A stretch of DNA of 11,914 nt from an archaeon (GTDB taxonomy: Archaea > EX4484-52 > B79-G9). Each line of letters starts with the position of its first letter. Position 1 is the stretch's first letter. The stretch is from positions 1 to 11,914 of the forward strand of contig WSZW01000143.1 of assembly GCA_013139905.1 (NCBI GenBank), in the 5' to 3' direction. Made by a program: the position numbers and the translations under genes. The notes beneath the pieces were generated by a model. The model saw nothing but the letters and a program-made list of their open reading frames with translations, made no database searches and was not told the DNA's origin. This document shows, piece after piece, positions 5,558 to 11,736 of this stretch.

Positions 5558-6717
5558 GTTAAACCCAACATATCTCCAAATACAGAAAATAAAACTGTTT
5601 TTATTACAAAAAACAAAACTATTGACACACTCATAAAAATGGGTATATATTTTACACTATTTCTTATTTTTCCTGTTTGAATCAATGAAATCAATATTCC
5701 TGAAAAAAATGTAGTAATTATAATTGTTACTATAGAAAAATACTCGAATGATTCTAAATTCATTTGAGGTGCGGATATGGTTAAAAAACCGGTGTTTGGA
5801 ACATCCTCCATACCAGAACCGATCTGATCATCCCACATAGATGATGAAGATGTAATTAAAAAATTAGAAATTGCAAAAAGGGCAGGTGCACCTAAAACGG
5901 CGGCCATAAAAATAAATATAGTATACATCATAACACTTGATCTTATTTCTCTTTGAAGCATCTCTGTGTTTTTTATGTCGGTTGCTGTTTCTTCTAATAA
6001 TTTTGCAACCGCACCTCCGGATCTTAAACCTTCTAATAAAAGATTTATTGTTCGCTCCAATATTGATGATTTTATTCGGGTTGTTAGTTTTCTAAATGCC
6101 TGTTCTAGATCGTTTCCGCCATAAATTTCAAATGCAACTTTTTTGAATTCTAATCCTAATTCACCAAATTCTGGTCGTGCGGCAAATAATATTGCTCTAT
6201 CAATAGTCAGACCTGATTTTATGTTTGAGGATGCCAGCATCAAAATATCCGGAAGAACGGCTTCCATTCGTTTTTTTCTTGATTCTGAAAGTATGGTAAA
6301 TATTACGTATGGCGCTATGGCTCCTGCAGTCAATAAAACTACTGAGGGGATAAAAACCATCCATAAAGGCACACTGAAAAATAATAAAAGATATAAAATA
6401 TTTGCAATACTTGTAATAATAAAAAACATTGAATTATAGTATAATAATTTTGCAGGTACTTCTTTTAAACCTGCATAACGTGCTTCAACTTCAATAAAAT
6501 CACGATATTTTTTTGGAAAATATGAATAAAATAATTTTGCGCGTCTTTGTAATTTACGTTCTTTTTCTTGCTTTTTTTCTTTTTGTTCTTTTTGTTCCGT
6601 AATAGTTAATTCCTTTTTTTTGAATGATAAACTATCAAGTAATTCTTTTGCTTTTTGATTCCAATTAAATTTGACCGGTTTTGTTTCTTTTTTTCTTTCT
6701 TTTAATTGAAATGTCAT
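5554..6717 (-). CDS. Type II secretion system F domain membrane protein (TadB/TadC or ArlJ-like), second copy
   Basis: A 387-residue inner-membrane platform protein of an archaeal type IV pilus/Tad-like system. Residues 1-66 are cytoplasmic and extremely charged (Lys/Glu/Gln repeats, likely coiled). Two membrane segments lie at about 95-115 and 118-141. A T2SF domain covers about 152-255, with the typical LPDILMLASSNIKSGLT and Gly-Leu-Arg-Ser-Gly-Gly blocks. Three further hydrophobic segments occur at about 262-288, 327-346 and 355-380. A loop at 289-325 lies between membrane segments and is probably extracellular. T2SF proteins bind the ATPase and turn with it to add or remove pilins. It overlaps the upstream T2SF gene by ATGA (6714-6717), which indicates coupled translation. 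The pair together would supply the two T2SF domains that ArlJ/GspF carry in one chain, as in TadB-TadC. Confidence 0.87.
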   Translation of the reverse strand: MTFQLKERKKETKPVKFNWNQKAKELLDSLSFKKKELTITEQKEQKEKKQEKERKLQRRAKLFYSYFPKKYRDFIEVEARYAGLKEVPAKLLYYNSMFFIITSIANILYLLLFFSVPLWMVFIPSVVLLTAGAIAPYVIFTILSESRKKRMEAVLPDILMLASSNIKSGLTIDRAILFAARPEFGELGLEFKKVAFEIYGGNDLEQAFRKLTTRIKSSILERTINLLLEGLRSGGAVAKLLEETATDIKNTEMLQREIRSSVMMYTIFIFMAAVLGAPALFAISNFLITSSSSMWDDQIGSGMEDVPNTGFLTISAPQMNLESFEYFSIVTIIITTFFSGILISLIQTGKIRNSVKYIPIFMSVSIVLFFVIKTVLFSVFGDMLGLT

Positions 6718-7568
6718 ACTTTCACCGTAGGTCTTTTACTTTTAATTATATTCAGAAACATTACCTGAAAAAATGTTAAAAATATTAGAACACCCACAAG
6801 CATTATATCGGACATGGCTGTTCCTGTAAATGTTGATAAAATCATCATAAATGTTATACCTAAGGAAGGCATAATGACTGCAAACATCATATATATTAGC
6901 GTCCATGGATTTAATTCCTGACCATATTTTTTGATGGATAATAGTTGACTTTTCAATATTTCTTTTACAATATTTTCCAATGGTCTTTGAAGATCAGTTC
7001 CTGTTTTTATTGCATTTAAAAGTTGCCAAAATGATCTTCTATAAGTTAATGACGGGTTTTTTACAATACTATCTTCAATTGCTTCTGTTTGTGATTTTCC
7101 ACCATTTACATCTTTTATTATATATTCGAATTCTTTTGATGCAGCACCGTACCCTTTTGTAATTGCAACTAATGCATGATATAACGGTACTCCTGATTTT
7201 ACCTGTATTAGTAAATGCCTTAAAGCATAGGGTAATTCAGAATCTATGTTTCTTGCCCGTTTTAATGTAGTTATTTTAGGCTGATATAGTGCACTGTAAA
7301 ACATCATCATAAAAACGAATGGTGCGCCTAAAATTGAAAAAAATATAATAAAAACAGAATCTATGATATATCCAACGGCAACAATTGCAATTACAAACAT
7401 AATAGTTGTATTTATTGACTGATATATTGAACTTGCTATGTGTTGTCTTAATGATATATCGCTTCTTGACTGCAGAAGATCTATTTCTATAGTTTTTAGA
7501 TATGGCTCTAATTTAGCTGCAAGATTCATAAAACGTGCTGATTTCTTTAACAACAAGGAATGTTTCAT
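6714..7568 (-). CDS. Type II secretion system F domain membrane protein (TadB/TadC-like), first copy
   Basis: A 284-residue polytopic protein. The N-terminal about 50 residues are amphipathic and cytoplasmic. Two membrane segments (about 53-72 and 74-93) are followed by one cytoplasmic T2SF domain at about 108-205, with the conserved LPYALRHLLIQVKSGVPLYHAL block and later Lys-Thr-Gly-Thr-Asp-Leu. Two more membrane segments sit at about 224-245 and 254-275. This is the usual TadC/TadB-size layout. It starts 2 nt after the ATPase stop codon and overlaps the next gene by 4 nt, so ATPase, this protein and the following T2SF protein are made from one mRNA. It probably pairs with the 387-residue protein as a heteromeric platform for the ATPase. 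Assignment as B or C cannot be settled by eye. Confidence 0.87.
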   Translation of the reverse strand: MKHSLLLKKSARFMNLAAKLEPYLKTIEIDLLQSRSDISLRQHIASSIYQSINTTIMFVIAIVAVGYIIDSVFIIFFSILGAPFVFMMMFYSALYQPKITTLKRARNIDSELPYALRHLLIQVKSGVPLYHALVAITKGYGAASKEFEYIIKDVNGGKSQTEAIEDSIVKNPSLTYRRSFWQLLNAIKTGTDLQRPLENIVKEILKSQLLSIKKYGQELNPWTLIYMMFAVIMPSLGITFMMILSTFTGTAMSDIMLVGVLIFLTFFQVMFLNIIKSKRPTVKV

Positions 7569-7570
7569 AG

Positions 7571-9298
7571 TTAAACACTGGAATTTTGATTATCGTTATT
7601 AATTATTTCTTTTGCAAGTTCTGCACCTAAAAGCATATATGGGTCTTTATTCTTTTTTGCATATTCAATTACGTTTTTTTGATCTCGATAATATTCTGCT
7701 ATGACTTTACCGACGGTATTTACGGTTTTTATGTGTCGTTTCATCATCCATTCAAGAATCATTGCTTTATTTTGTATATCGTTATCAATCTCGGTATCAG
7801 ACATTCCTGTAAATAAATTTATTTCTTGAGCCATACGATGTAATTTGTTTATTTTTTCAAGCTTATCGGTTCTTGGATTCCAACGATAGATTATATTTAA
7901 TGCATTAGTATTGTCTGTAGGTATTAATTCTGCCACTTCTAATGTTCTTCTAACGCCTTTTCTTCTATGTCGGTATTGAACTACAATTAAGTGAAGTGCG
8001 CCTAAAAGAGCTTCCGGTAAGTTCATTGGTGGATTTGTAAGCCGTTTGTATACTTGTTCGGCTTTATCTCCGTGGAATGTTGCGTATGCGGAGTGTCCTG
8101 TACGTATGGCTTCAAACATTACTTCTGCTTCTTTTGTTCTTCGTATCTCACCAATTATTATTCTATCAGGTCTCATACGTAGAGAATTTGTAAGAAGGTC
8201 TAACATTGAAACGGCTCCTTTTCCTTCCGGATTCGCCCCTCTTGATGAAAATGGTACCCAGTGTAAAAATTTAGGTAAATTTATTTCTCTTGTGTCTTCA
8301 ATTGAGATTATTCTTTGATTTGGAGGCATGAATGGCATTAATATGTTTAGCATTGATGTTTTACCTGCTGCTGTTCCTCCCGCCACCAGAATGTTTAACT
8401 CGTATTGGATTGCCAGCCATAAAAGTCCTGCAACTTCAGAGGTAAATGTTTTTGCATCTAAGAAATGTATTATTGTCCAGGGAGATCGTGAAAATTTTCT
8501 AATTGTTATAGTATTCCCTTGGGTAGATATTGGAAATAAGGTTGCATTTACTCTATCTCCGGTTGTTAAATGTGCATCCATTAGTGGCTCTAAATTTGTA
8601 ATTTGTCTTCCAACACGACGACCAATTGCAGATGCGTAATTATAAACTTGTTCTTCATTTTTAAGCATTATGTTTGTCTTTAACCATCCATGATGCTTAT
8701 GATAAACCCATATCGGTTCTGTATGCCCATTTATTACAATTTCTTCCAAAAATGGATCTGCAAGGATTAATTCTATTTCACCCAAACCAAGCATTTCATG
8801 AATAAGGTTTCCTGCAAGAAGTTCTTTATCTTTTGGTGTTGCAAATGGAAGATATTTTTCCATCAAAACCATTGCTTTTTTGATGAATTTTTCTTTAACG
8901 GTTTGAAGTGAGGACGGATCCACGAATTCTTTTACGGTAAGATTTACCATCGTTATTAATTCGTCTTTTATTGTGTTTAATATTGCATGAGTTGCAAGAG
9001 TCATTTCGGATCTTTGAAGGACGTATAATGGAACGTATTCGGTTGCGGTTGTGTTTATTTCCACTATCGCACCAACGTTATCGGCTACGATTTTGTATGT
9101 TTCTATAAGTTTCATTTCTTTTTTTGGTTCTTTTGGTTTTGGCGGGATTGGTGGTTTTTTTATGTTTTTTGAAGTTGTGTCTTTTTTGTTTGGAATTTTA
9201 GGGGGATTATTTATTGTTGTTTTATCCGATTTAGATTCAATCTTAGTTTTTGTTATTATATGTTTTTTTTCTTTAGAATTTTGATTTTTTATGACCAT
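7571..9298 (-). CDS. Type II/IV secretion (archaeal pilus) ATPase, GspE/TadA/VirB11 family
   Basis: A 575-residue cytoplasmic hexameric motor that powers pilin insertion. Residues 1-62 form a Lys/Pro/Ser/Thr-rich, low-complexity tail. The N-terminal domain (about 65-270) includes the LADPFLEEIVINGHTEPIWV block typical of TadA/VirB11 ATPases. The RecA-like domain carries Walker A at 307-314 (G-x4-GKT, AGGTAAGKTS), the Asp box ISIEDTREI (331-339), Walker B at 379-386 (RIIIGEIR, Glu384), and the His box GHSAYATFHGD (401-411). All catalytic motifs are intact. A further 100 or so residues of helical C-terminus follow, which is usual for archaeal members. The T2SF genes follow at 2 nt, so this heads the operon. 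A TATA-like element at 9319-9326 predicts a start of transcription at or near the ATG. The protein resembles the Tad branch more than ArlI because the T2SF partner is split in two. Confidence 0.93.
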   Translation of the reverse strand: MVIKNQNSKEKKHIITKTKIESKSDKTTINNPPKIPNKKDTTSKNIKKPPIPPKPKEPKKEMKLIETYKIVADNVGAIVEINTTATEYVPLYVLQRSEMTLATHAILNTIKDELITMVNLTVKEFVDPSSLQTVKEKFIKKAMVLMEKYLPFATPKDKELLAGNLIHEMLGLGEIELILADPFLEEIVINGHTEPIWVYHKHHGWLKTNIMLKNEEQVYNYASAIGRRVGRQITNLEPLMDAHLTTGDRVNATLFPISTQGNTITIRKFSRSPWTIIHFLDAKTFTSEVAGLLWLAIQYELNILVAGGTAAGKTSMLNILMPFMPPNQRIISIEDTREINLPKFLHWVPFSSRGANPEGKGAVSMLDLLTNSLRMRPDRIIIGEIRRTKEAEVMFEAIRTGHSAYATFHGDKAEQVYKRLTNPPMNLPEALLGALHLIVVQYRHRRKGVRRTLEVAELIPTDNTNALNIIYRWNPRTDKLEKINKLHRMAQEINLFTGMSDTEIDNDIQNKAMILEWMMKRHIKTVNTVGKVIAEYYRDQKNVIEYAKKNKDPYMLLGAELAKEIINNDNQNSSV

Positions 9299-9318
9299 AA
9301 AATATCCCTCAATAGCTT

Positions 9319-9326
9319 AAATATAG
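9319..9326 (-). promoter_or_regulatory. TATA-like element of the secretion ATPase operon
   Basis: On the minus strand TATATTTA is centred about 25 bp before ATG 9298. A GAGGGAT stretch just before the ATG resembles an SD and would only be used if transcription starts further upstream, for example from the TTAAAT-like stretch near 9349-9355. Confidence 0.4.
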
Positions 9327-9380
9327 TTTACTATGATATGAATTAGATTTAAGTTGTTAATATAGTTTTTCTAACAGCCG

Positions 9381-9496
9381 TTTGGCGTTTGTGTGAATTC
9401 ATCGCTTGTGCCGCATGTTGTGGTTGCTTTGAATGATAAGAAATTGTTACAGAAATTTATTGCGTGATACCGACTTGTTCGGCAACACACGCCAAA
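9381..9496. other. GC-rich intergenic island with long-range inverted repeat (possible structured RNA)
   Basis: TTTGGCGT at 9381-9388 pairs exactly with ACGCCAAA at 9489-9496. GTGT at 9391-9394 pairs with ACAC at 9485-9488 after a two-base bulge, giving about 12 pairs closing a 90-nt interior. Inside are a small hairpin CCGA/TCGG (9470-9473/9479-9482) and an alternative pairing TGCCG/CGGCA (9409-9413/9480-9484) that uses some of the same bases. I count 54 G or C in 9371-9493 (44%) against 14 of 70 in 9301-9370 (20%). It matches no RNA I know: not tRNA, 5S, SRP or RNase P RNA. A TATA-like stretch near 9358-9366 on the plus strand and a T-run at 9506-9510 would fit a plus-strand transcript. The strand is unproven. 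Confidence 0.4.
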
Positions 9497-9501
9497 AAAA
9501 A
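9494..9501 (-). terminator. Oligo-T tract after the mini-protein gene
   Basis: Eight consecutive T residues on the minus strand, beginning at the stop codon of the 29-residue gene. Archaeal RNA polymerase terminates at such tracts without needing a hairpin. It would end the coiled-coil/mini-protein transcript before the ATPase operon. Confidence 0.5.
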
Positions 9502-9591
9502 TCACTTTTTCTTATGTCTCTGGGATTTTTTCTTTTTCTTTAGTTTGTGATTACGCATTTTTGCGCCTTTCTTTTTTTTACCGCAGGGCAT
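9502..9591 (-). CDS. 29-residue Lys-rich mini-protein, possibly ribosomal (mS38/COX24-like)
   Basis: A very short gene with strong support: GGTGA (9598-9602) lies 6 nt before its ATG, the same arrangement as the operon gene at 4308. An oligo-T tract follows its TGA. The peptide starts Met-Pro-Cys-Gly and then has about 16 Lys/Arg out of 25 residues. The core K-M-R-N-H-K-L-K-K and the tail Q-R-H-K-K-K match the K-M-x-x-H-K-x-K-K ... R-x-K-K pattern of the AURKAIP1/COX24 (mitoribosomal mS38) and bacterial mini-protein family, which sits in the small ribosomal subunit. This comparison is from memory, and Lys-rich peptides are easy to over-match; it is not eL41-like. It lies 32 nt after the coiled-coil gene stop and is probably co-transcribed with it. 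Confidence 0.65.
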   Translation of the reverse strand: MPCGKKKKGAKMRNHKLKKKKKSQRHKKK

Positions 9592-9597
9592 AATTAT

Positions 9598-9602
9598 TCA
9601 CC
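9598..9602 (-). promoter_or_regulatory. Shine-Dalgarno site of the mini-protein gene
   Basis: Minus-strand GGTGA, a 6-nt spacer, then ATG 9591. An SD inside the short gap after the coiled-coil gene shows that the mini-protein is translated from an operon mRNA. Confidence 0.7.
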
Positions 9603-9623
9603 TATCCTTTGTAGAATATATAA

Positions 9624-10373
9624 TCATTTTTTAAAAAATAATTTTTTTACAATTCCATATTTTTGGTTTACTGTATTGTTTAATTTTCGAATTTCTAGAA
9701 CTTTTTGTTCTACAACTTCTATATTTTTATCCATATCTTTAGCAGGAACATTTAAAACTTTTGATATTTTCTTAATCAATTTGATATCATCTAAAAGTTT
9801 TTCTTTTTTAATATCAAATGTTTTTAATTCTTTTTCAATATCTTGTATTTTTTTTGTTTTTATATTTACAACGTGCTTTATTGTAATTGCTTCTTTTTTG
9901 ATTTCTTTTTCTTTAGTATCCAGAGTATCGAAAATTTTATGAATTTCGACTTCATGTTTTTTAATCTTTTCTAACTCTTTTTCAATATCTAACGATTTAT
10001 CTAAATCTTTTTTCAAAAGCTTTTCAAATTCAAGTAATGTTTTTTCTTCTTCTTTTAATGCTTTTTCCTTAGCATGAACGTTAGATTCTACATTTATTAT
10101 GTCTGCCTGAACGTTTGTTGTAAGTTCTTTTATGTGGTTTTCTTTTTCTTTTGTATTTTTTTTTGTATTTGATAATACGATGTTTCCTTTTCGATCATAA
10201 TTTGTTGTAATTAGTCCTTCTTTTGATAATATTTCAGCCCAGGACTCGGCGGTTTCCGGAGATAATGATAATTCTTCGGTGATTTGCTCTAGTGTAATTG
10301 TTTCTTTTGTGGCAACAAGTTCTAAAAAATCATCAATTCCGGTTTCCAGCATCGTCTTTTTCCATATAGCCAT
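9624..10373 (-). CDS. Winged-helix and long coiled-coil protein of the pilus locus
   Basis: A 249-residue protein. Residues about 8-68 form a winged-helix-like domain: LETGIDDFLELV, ITLEQITEELSLSPETAESW, an AEILSKEGLI recognition-type helix, and a Gly-Asn-Ile-Val-Leu wing. Residues about 75-235 are almost pure Lys/Glu/Ile/Leu heptad repeats, a long coiled coil, ending in a basic, hydrophobic tail (VKKLFFKK). There is no membrane segment. Genes of this shape recur next to secretion ATPase/T2SF genes in DPANN archaea as far as I recall; the function is not known to me. It could be a cytoplasmic scaffold of the motor or a DNA-binding regulator. The start at 10373 is 27 bp from the TATA element shared with the pilin operon. 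It is followed by the mini-protein gene. Confidence 0.75.
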   Translation of the reverse strand: MAIWKKTMLETGIDDFLELVATKETITLEQITEELSLSPETAESWAEILSKEGLITTNYDRKGNIVLSNTKKNTKEKENHIKELTTNVQADIINVESNVHAKEKALKEEEKTLLEFEKLLKKDLDKSLDIEKELEKIKKHEVEIHKIFDTLDTKEKEIKKEAITIKHVVNIKTKKIQDIEKELKTFDIKKEKLLDDIKLIKKISKVLNVPAKDMDKNIEVVEQKVLEIRKLNNTVNQKYGIVKKLFFKK

Positions 10374-10393
10374 ATTACATCACTTAAATATTT

Positions 10394-10403
10394 TATATAT
10401 ATA
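10394..10403. promoter_or_regulatory. Shared bidirectional TATA element (coiled-coil gene / pilin operon)
   Basis: TATATATATA sits in the middle of the 53-bp gap between ATG 10373 (minus) and ATG 10427 (plus). Its centre is about 26 to 28 bp from both start codons. It is symmetric, so it could serve both directions and give two leaderless mRNAs. Confidence 0.5.
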
Positions 10404-10426
10404 GTAGATAGTACAATAAATAGTTT

Positions 10427-10852
10427 ATGTGCAAAGAATATAAAAGAGTAGGACAAGCAGCGCTTGAATATTTAATTGTTGTTGGAATGGCATTATTATT
10501 GTTGGCGCCAATCATCGGGGTGGGACAAACGGCAATAGACGGACTTAAAAAAGACTCAAATATGTTAATTGCACGTCAAACAATGAATAAACTTACCGAA
10601 GCATCAGAATTGGTATTTGCGCAAGGACCGCCGGCCTCGGTAACGATTACTACTCAAATCCCGGCAAACATAGAAGAATTTATTTTTATGAATAAAATAA
10701 TTATTATGAAACTAAATCAATATGAACGCGAAAGCGATATAATTAGTATGGTGAATTTCAACGTAACCGGCTCCATCCCAAATAATTCCGGAACATATAA
10801 AATAAATATAAGAGCGATAAATGATGGTGTCAATATTACAAAAACAAATTAA
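10427..10852 (+). CDS. Type IV pilin-like protein with class III signal peptide
   Basis: A 141-residue pilin precursor. The leader is nine residues, M-C-K-E-Y-K-R-V-G, and the expected prepilin-peptidase cut is G9|Q10. The mature protein starts Q-A-A-L-E-Y-L, the archaeal Q-x-S/A-x-E-x-L signature with Glu at +5, followed by a 20-residue hydrophobic helix (VVGMALLLLAPIIGVGQ). The rest (about 35-141) is polar with beta-strand character and N-x-S/T sites, suggesting an N-glycosylated extracellular head. Pilins assemble via the hydrophobic helix; this is probably a major subunit or a core pilin. It is the first gene of a plus-strand operon of four pilin-like genes and overlaps the next. It starts 29 bp after the centre of the shared TATA element. 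Confidence 0.85.
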   Translation: MCKEYKRVGQAALEYLIVVGMALLLLAPIIGVGQTAIDGLKKDSNMLIARQTMNKLTEASELVFAQGPPASVTITTQIPANIEEFIFMNKIIIMKLNQYERESDIISMVNFNVTGSIPNNSGTYKINIRAINDGVNITKTN

Positions 10853-11234
10853 AGGTCAATCGGGTCTTGAACTTATTGTTCTTACAACGTTTTTACTTCT
10901 TGTATTTAGTACAACTTATGTCGTATTCATACAAAAAGACATAAATACAATAACGGAAAAAATAAATCGTCTTTCAAAAAAAACAACGAATAATGTGGCT
11001 TTTGAAATACGCGTTGCTTTAAGTGAAGGAAACGGTTATGAAAAAAATTTTACGTTGCCGAATTCATTTGTTGGAATGCCATACATCGTAAATATCACAA
11101 ATTACATGGTCTATATTAACATTAATGATAGATCTTTTATTTCTTACATACCCACTAAAAACATAACGGGTTATATTATTCCCGGTAAAAATATATTATA
11201 TAATGCTGGCGGTAAAATTTATGCAAACACGTAA
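10821..11234 (+). CDS. Type IV pilin-like protein, second in operon
   Basis: A 137-residue precursor. The leader is M-M-V-S-I-L-Q-K-Q-I-K-G12, with cleavage expected at G12|Q13. The mature N-terminus Q-S-G-L-E-L-I-V-L has Glu at +5 and then a hydrophobic segment (LIVLTTFLLLVFSTTYVVF) of about 20 residues. The head (about 40-137) has several N-x-S/T sites (N-F-T, N-I-T) and no cysteine. Adjacent ATGs at 10821 and 10824 cannot be told apart; either overlaps the end of the preceding pilin by about 30 bp, which implies coupled translation. It lacks the E-Y-L of the first pilin, so it is probably a minor or priming pilin. Confidence 0.8.
   Translation: MMVSILQKQIKGQSGLELIVLTTFLLLVFSTTYVVFIQKDINTITEKINRLSKKTTNNVAFEIRVALSEGNGYEKNFTLPNSFVGMPYIVNITNYMVYININDRSFISYIPTKNITGYIIPGKNILYNAGGKIYANT
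11208..11213 (+). promoter_or_regulatory. Shine-Dalgarno site of the third pilin-like gene
   Basis: GGCGGT, one mismatch from the GGAGGT core, lies 7 nt before ATG 11221. It supports that ATG over the in-frame ATG at 11203. Confidence 0.5.
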
Positions 11235-11736
11235 AGCACAAACATTAACGCCTGATTTTATCATTAGTTTTGTGATATTTTTGGCAATTTTAACACTTTC
11301 AATAAATCTTTGGAATATTGCAAATGAAAAAAATACATGGGTTTATGATTTAGAAGATATGCAATTAAAAGCAAGAATAACTGCGGATACATTTATTACC
11401 CGGCCAGGTGAGCCTAAAGACTGGAATAATGAAACGGTGGTGTTTATCGGTTTTTCAGATGAAGACCACATCCTTAATAAAACAAAACTTATTTCTTTTA
11501 AAAATCTAGATTATGCTAAAGCAAAAAGACTTATGAACGTTGGCCCGAATGAATTTTCACTTACAATTACAGATAAAAATAATAATATTATATCACTAGA
11601 CGGAATAGCGCTTAATTTTAGCACAGATTATGAAGGAATGGATTATATAGCACATTCATCCAGACTTGCACTGATTAATGATTCTGGAAACTTAACAATT
11701 GCAAAAGTAAATTTTGTTGTATGGAGGGATATTTAA
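11221..11736 (+). CDS. Pilin-like protein with variant class III signal (Asp at +6)
   Basis: 171 residues from ATG 11221. The leader is six residues, M-Q-T-R-K-A, with likely cleavage A6|Q7. The mature start Q-T-L-T-P-D-F-I-I has Asp where pilins usually have Glu, and at +6 rather than +5. A hydrophobic helix (FIISFVIFLAILTLSINLW) follows. The extracellular part contains N-x-S/T sites and ends in W-R-D-I. The cut after Ala and the Asp make it a non-standard pilin, more like the minor pilin-like proteins of archaeal secretion loci. It overlaps the previous gene's end by 14 bp, and the next gene's ATG touches its stop (TAAATG). The alternative start at 11203 would add six residues, M-L-A-V-K-F, before the same basic leader and is less likely. 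Confidence 0.75.
   Translation: MQTRKAQTLTPDFIISFVIFLAILTLSINLWNIANEKNTWVYDLEDMQLKARITADTFITRPGEPKDWNNETVVFIGFSDEDHILNKTKLISFKNLDYAKAKRLMNVGPNEFSLTITDKNNNIISLDGIALNFSTDYEGMDYIAHSSRLALINDSGNLTIAKVNFVVWRDI
11723..11727 (+). promoter_or_regulatory. Shine-Dalgarno site of the fourth pilin-like gene
   Basis: GGAGG followed by GAT lies inside the end of the third gene, 9 nt before ATG 11737. It shows that the abutting gene is translated independently or by re-initiation. Confidence 0.6.

Noticed and set aside
9051..9284. Plus-strand hydrophobic frame
   Set aside because: It is the complement of the Lys/Pro-rich ATPase N-terminus, which has a TATA-like element at the right distance upstream of its own start.
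9381..9496. tRNA, 5S rRNA, SRP or RNase P RNA
   Set aside because: There is a terminal stem, but no T-loop, no 5S or SRP signature and no RNase P core motif on either strand.
9547..9942. Plus-strand 131-codon Phe/Ser-rich frame
   Set aside because: It is antisense to the Lys/Glu coiled coil, which produces Phe/Ser-rich complements by composition.
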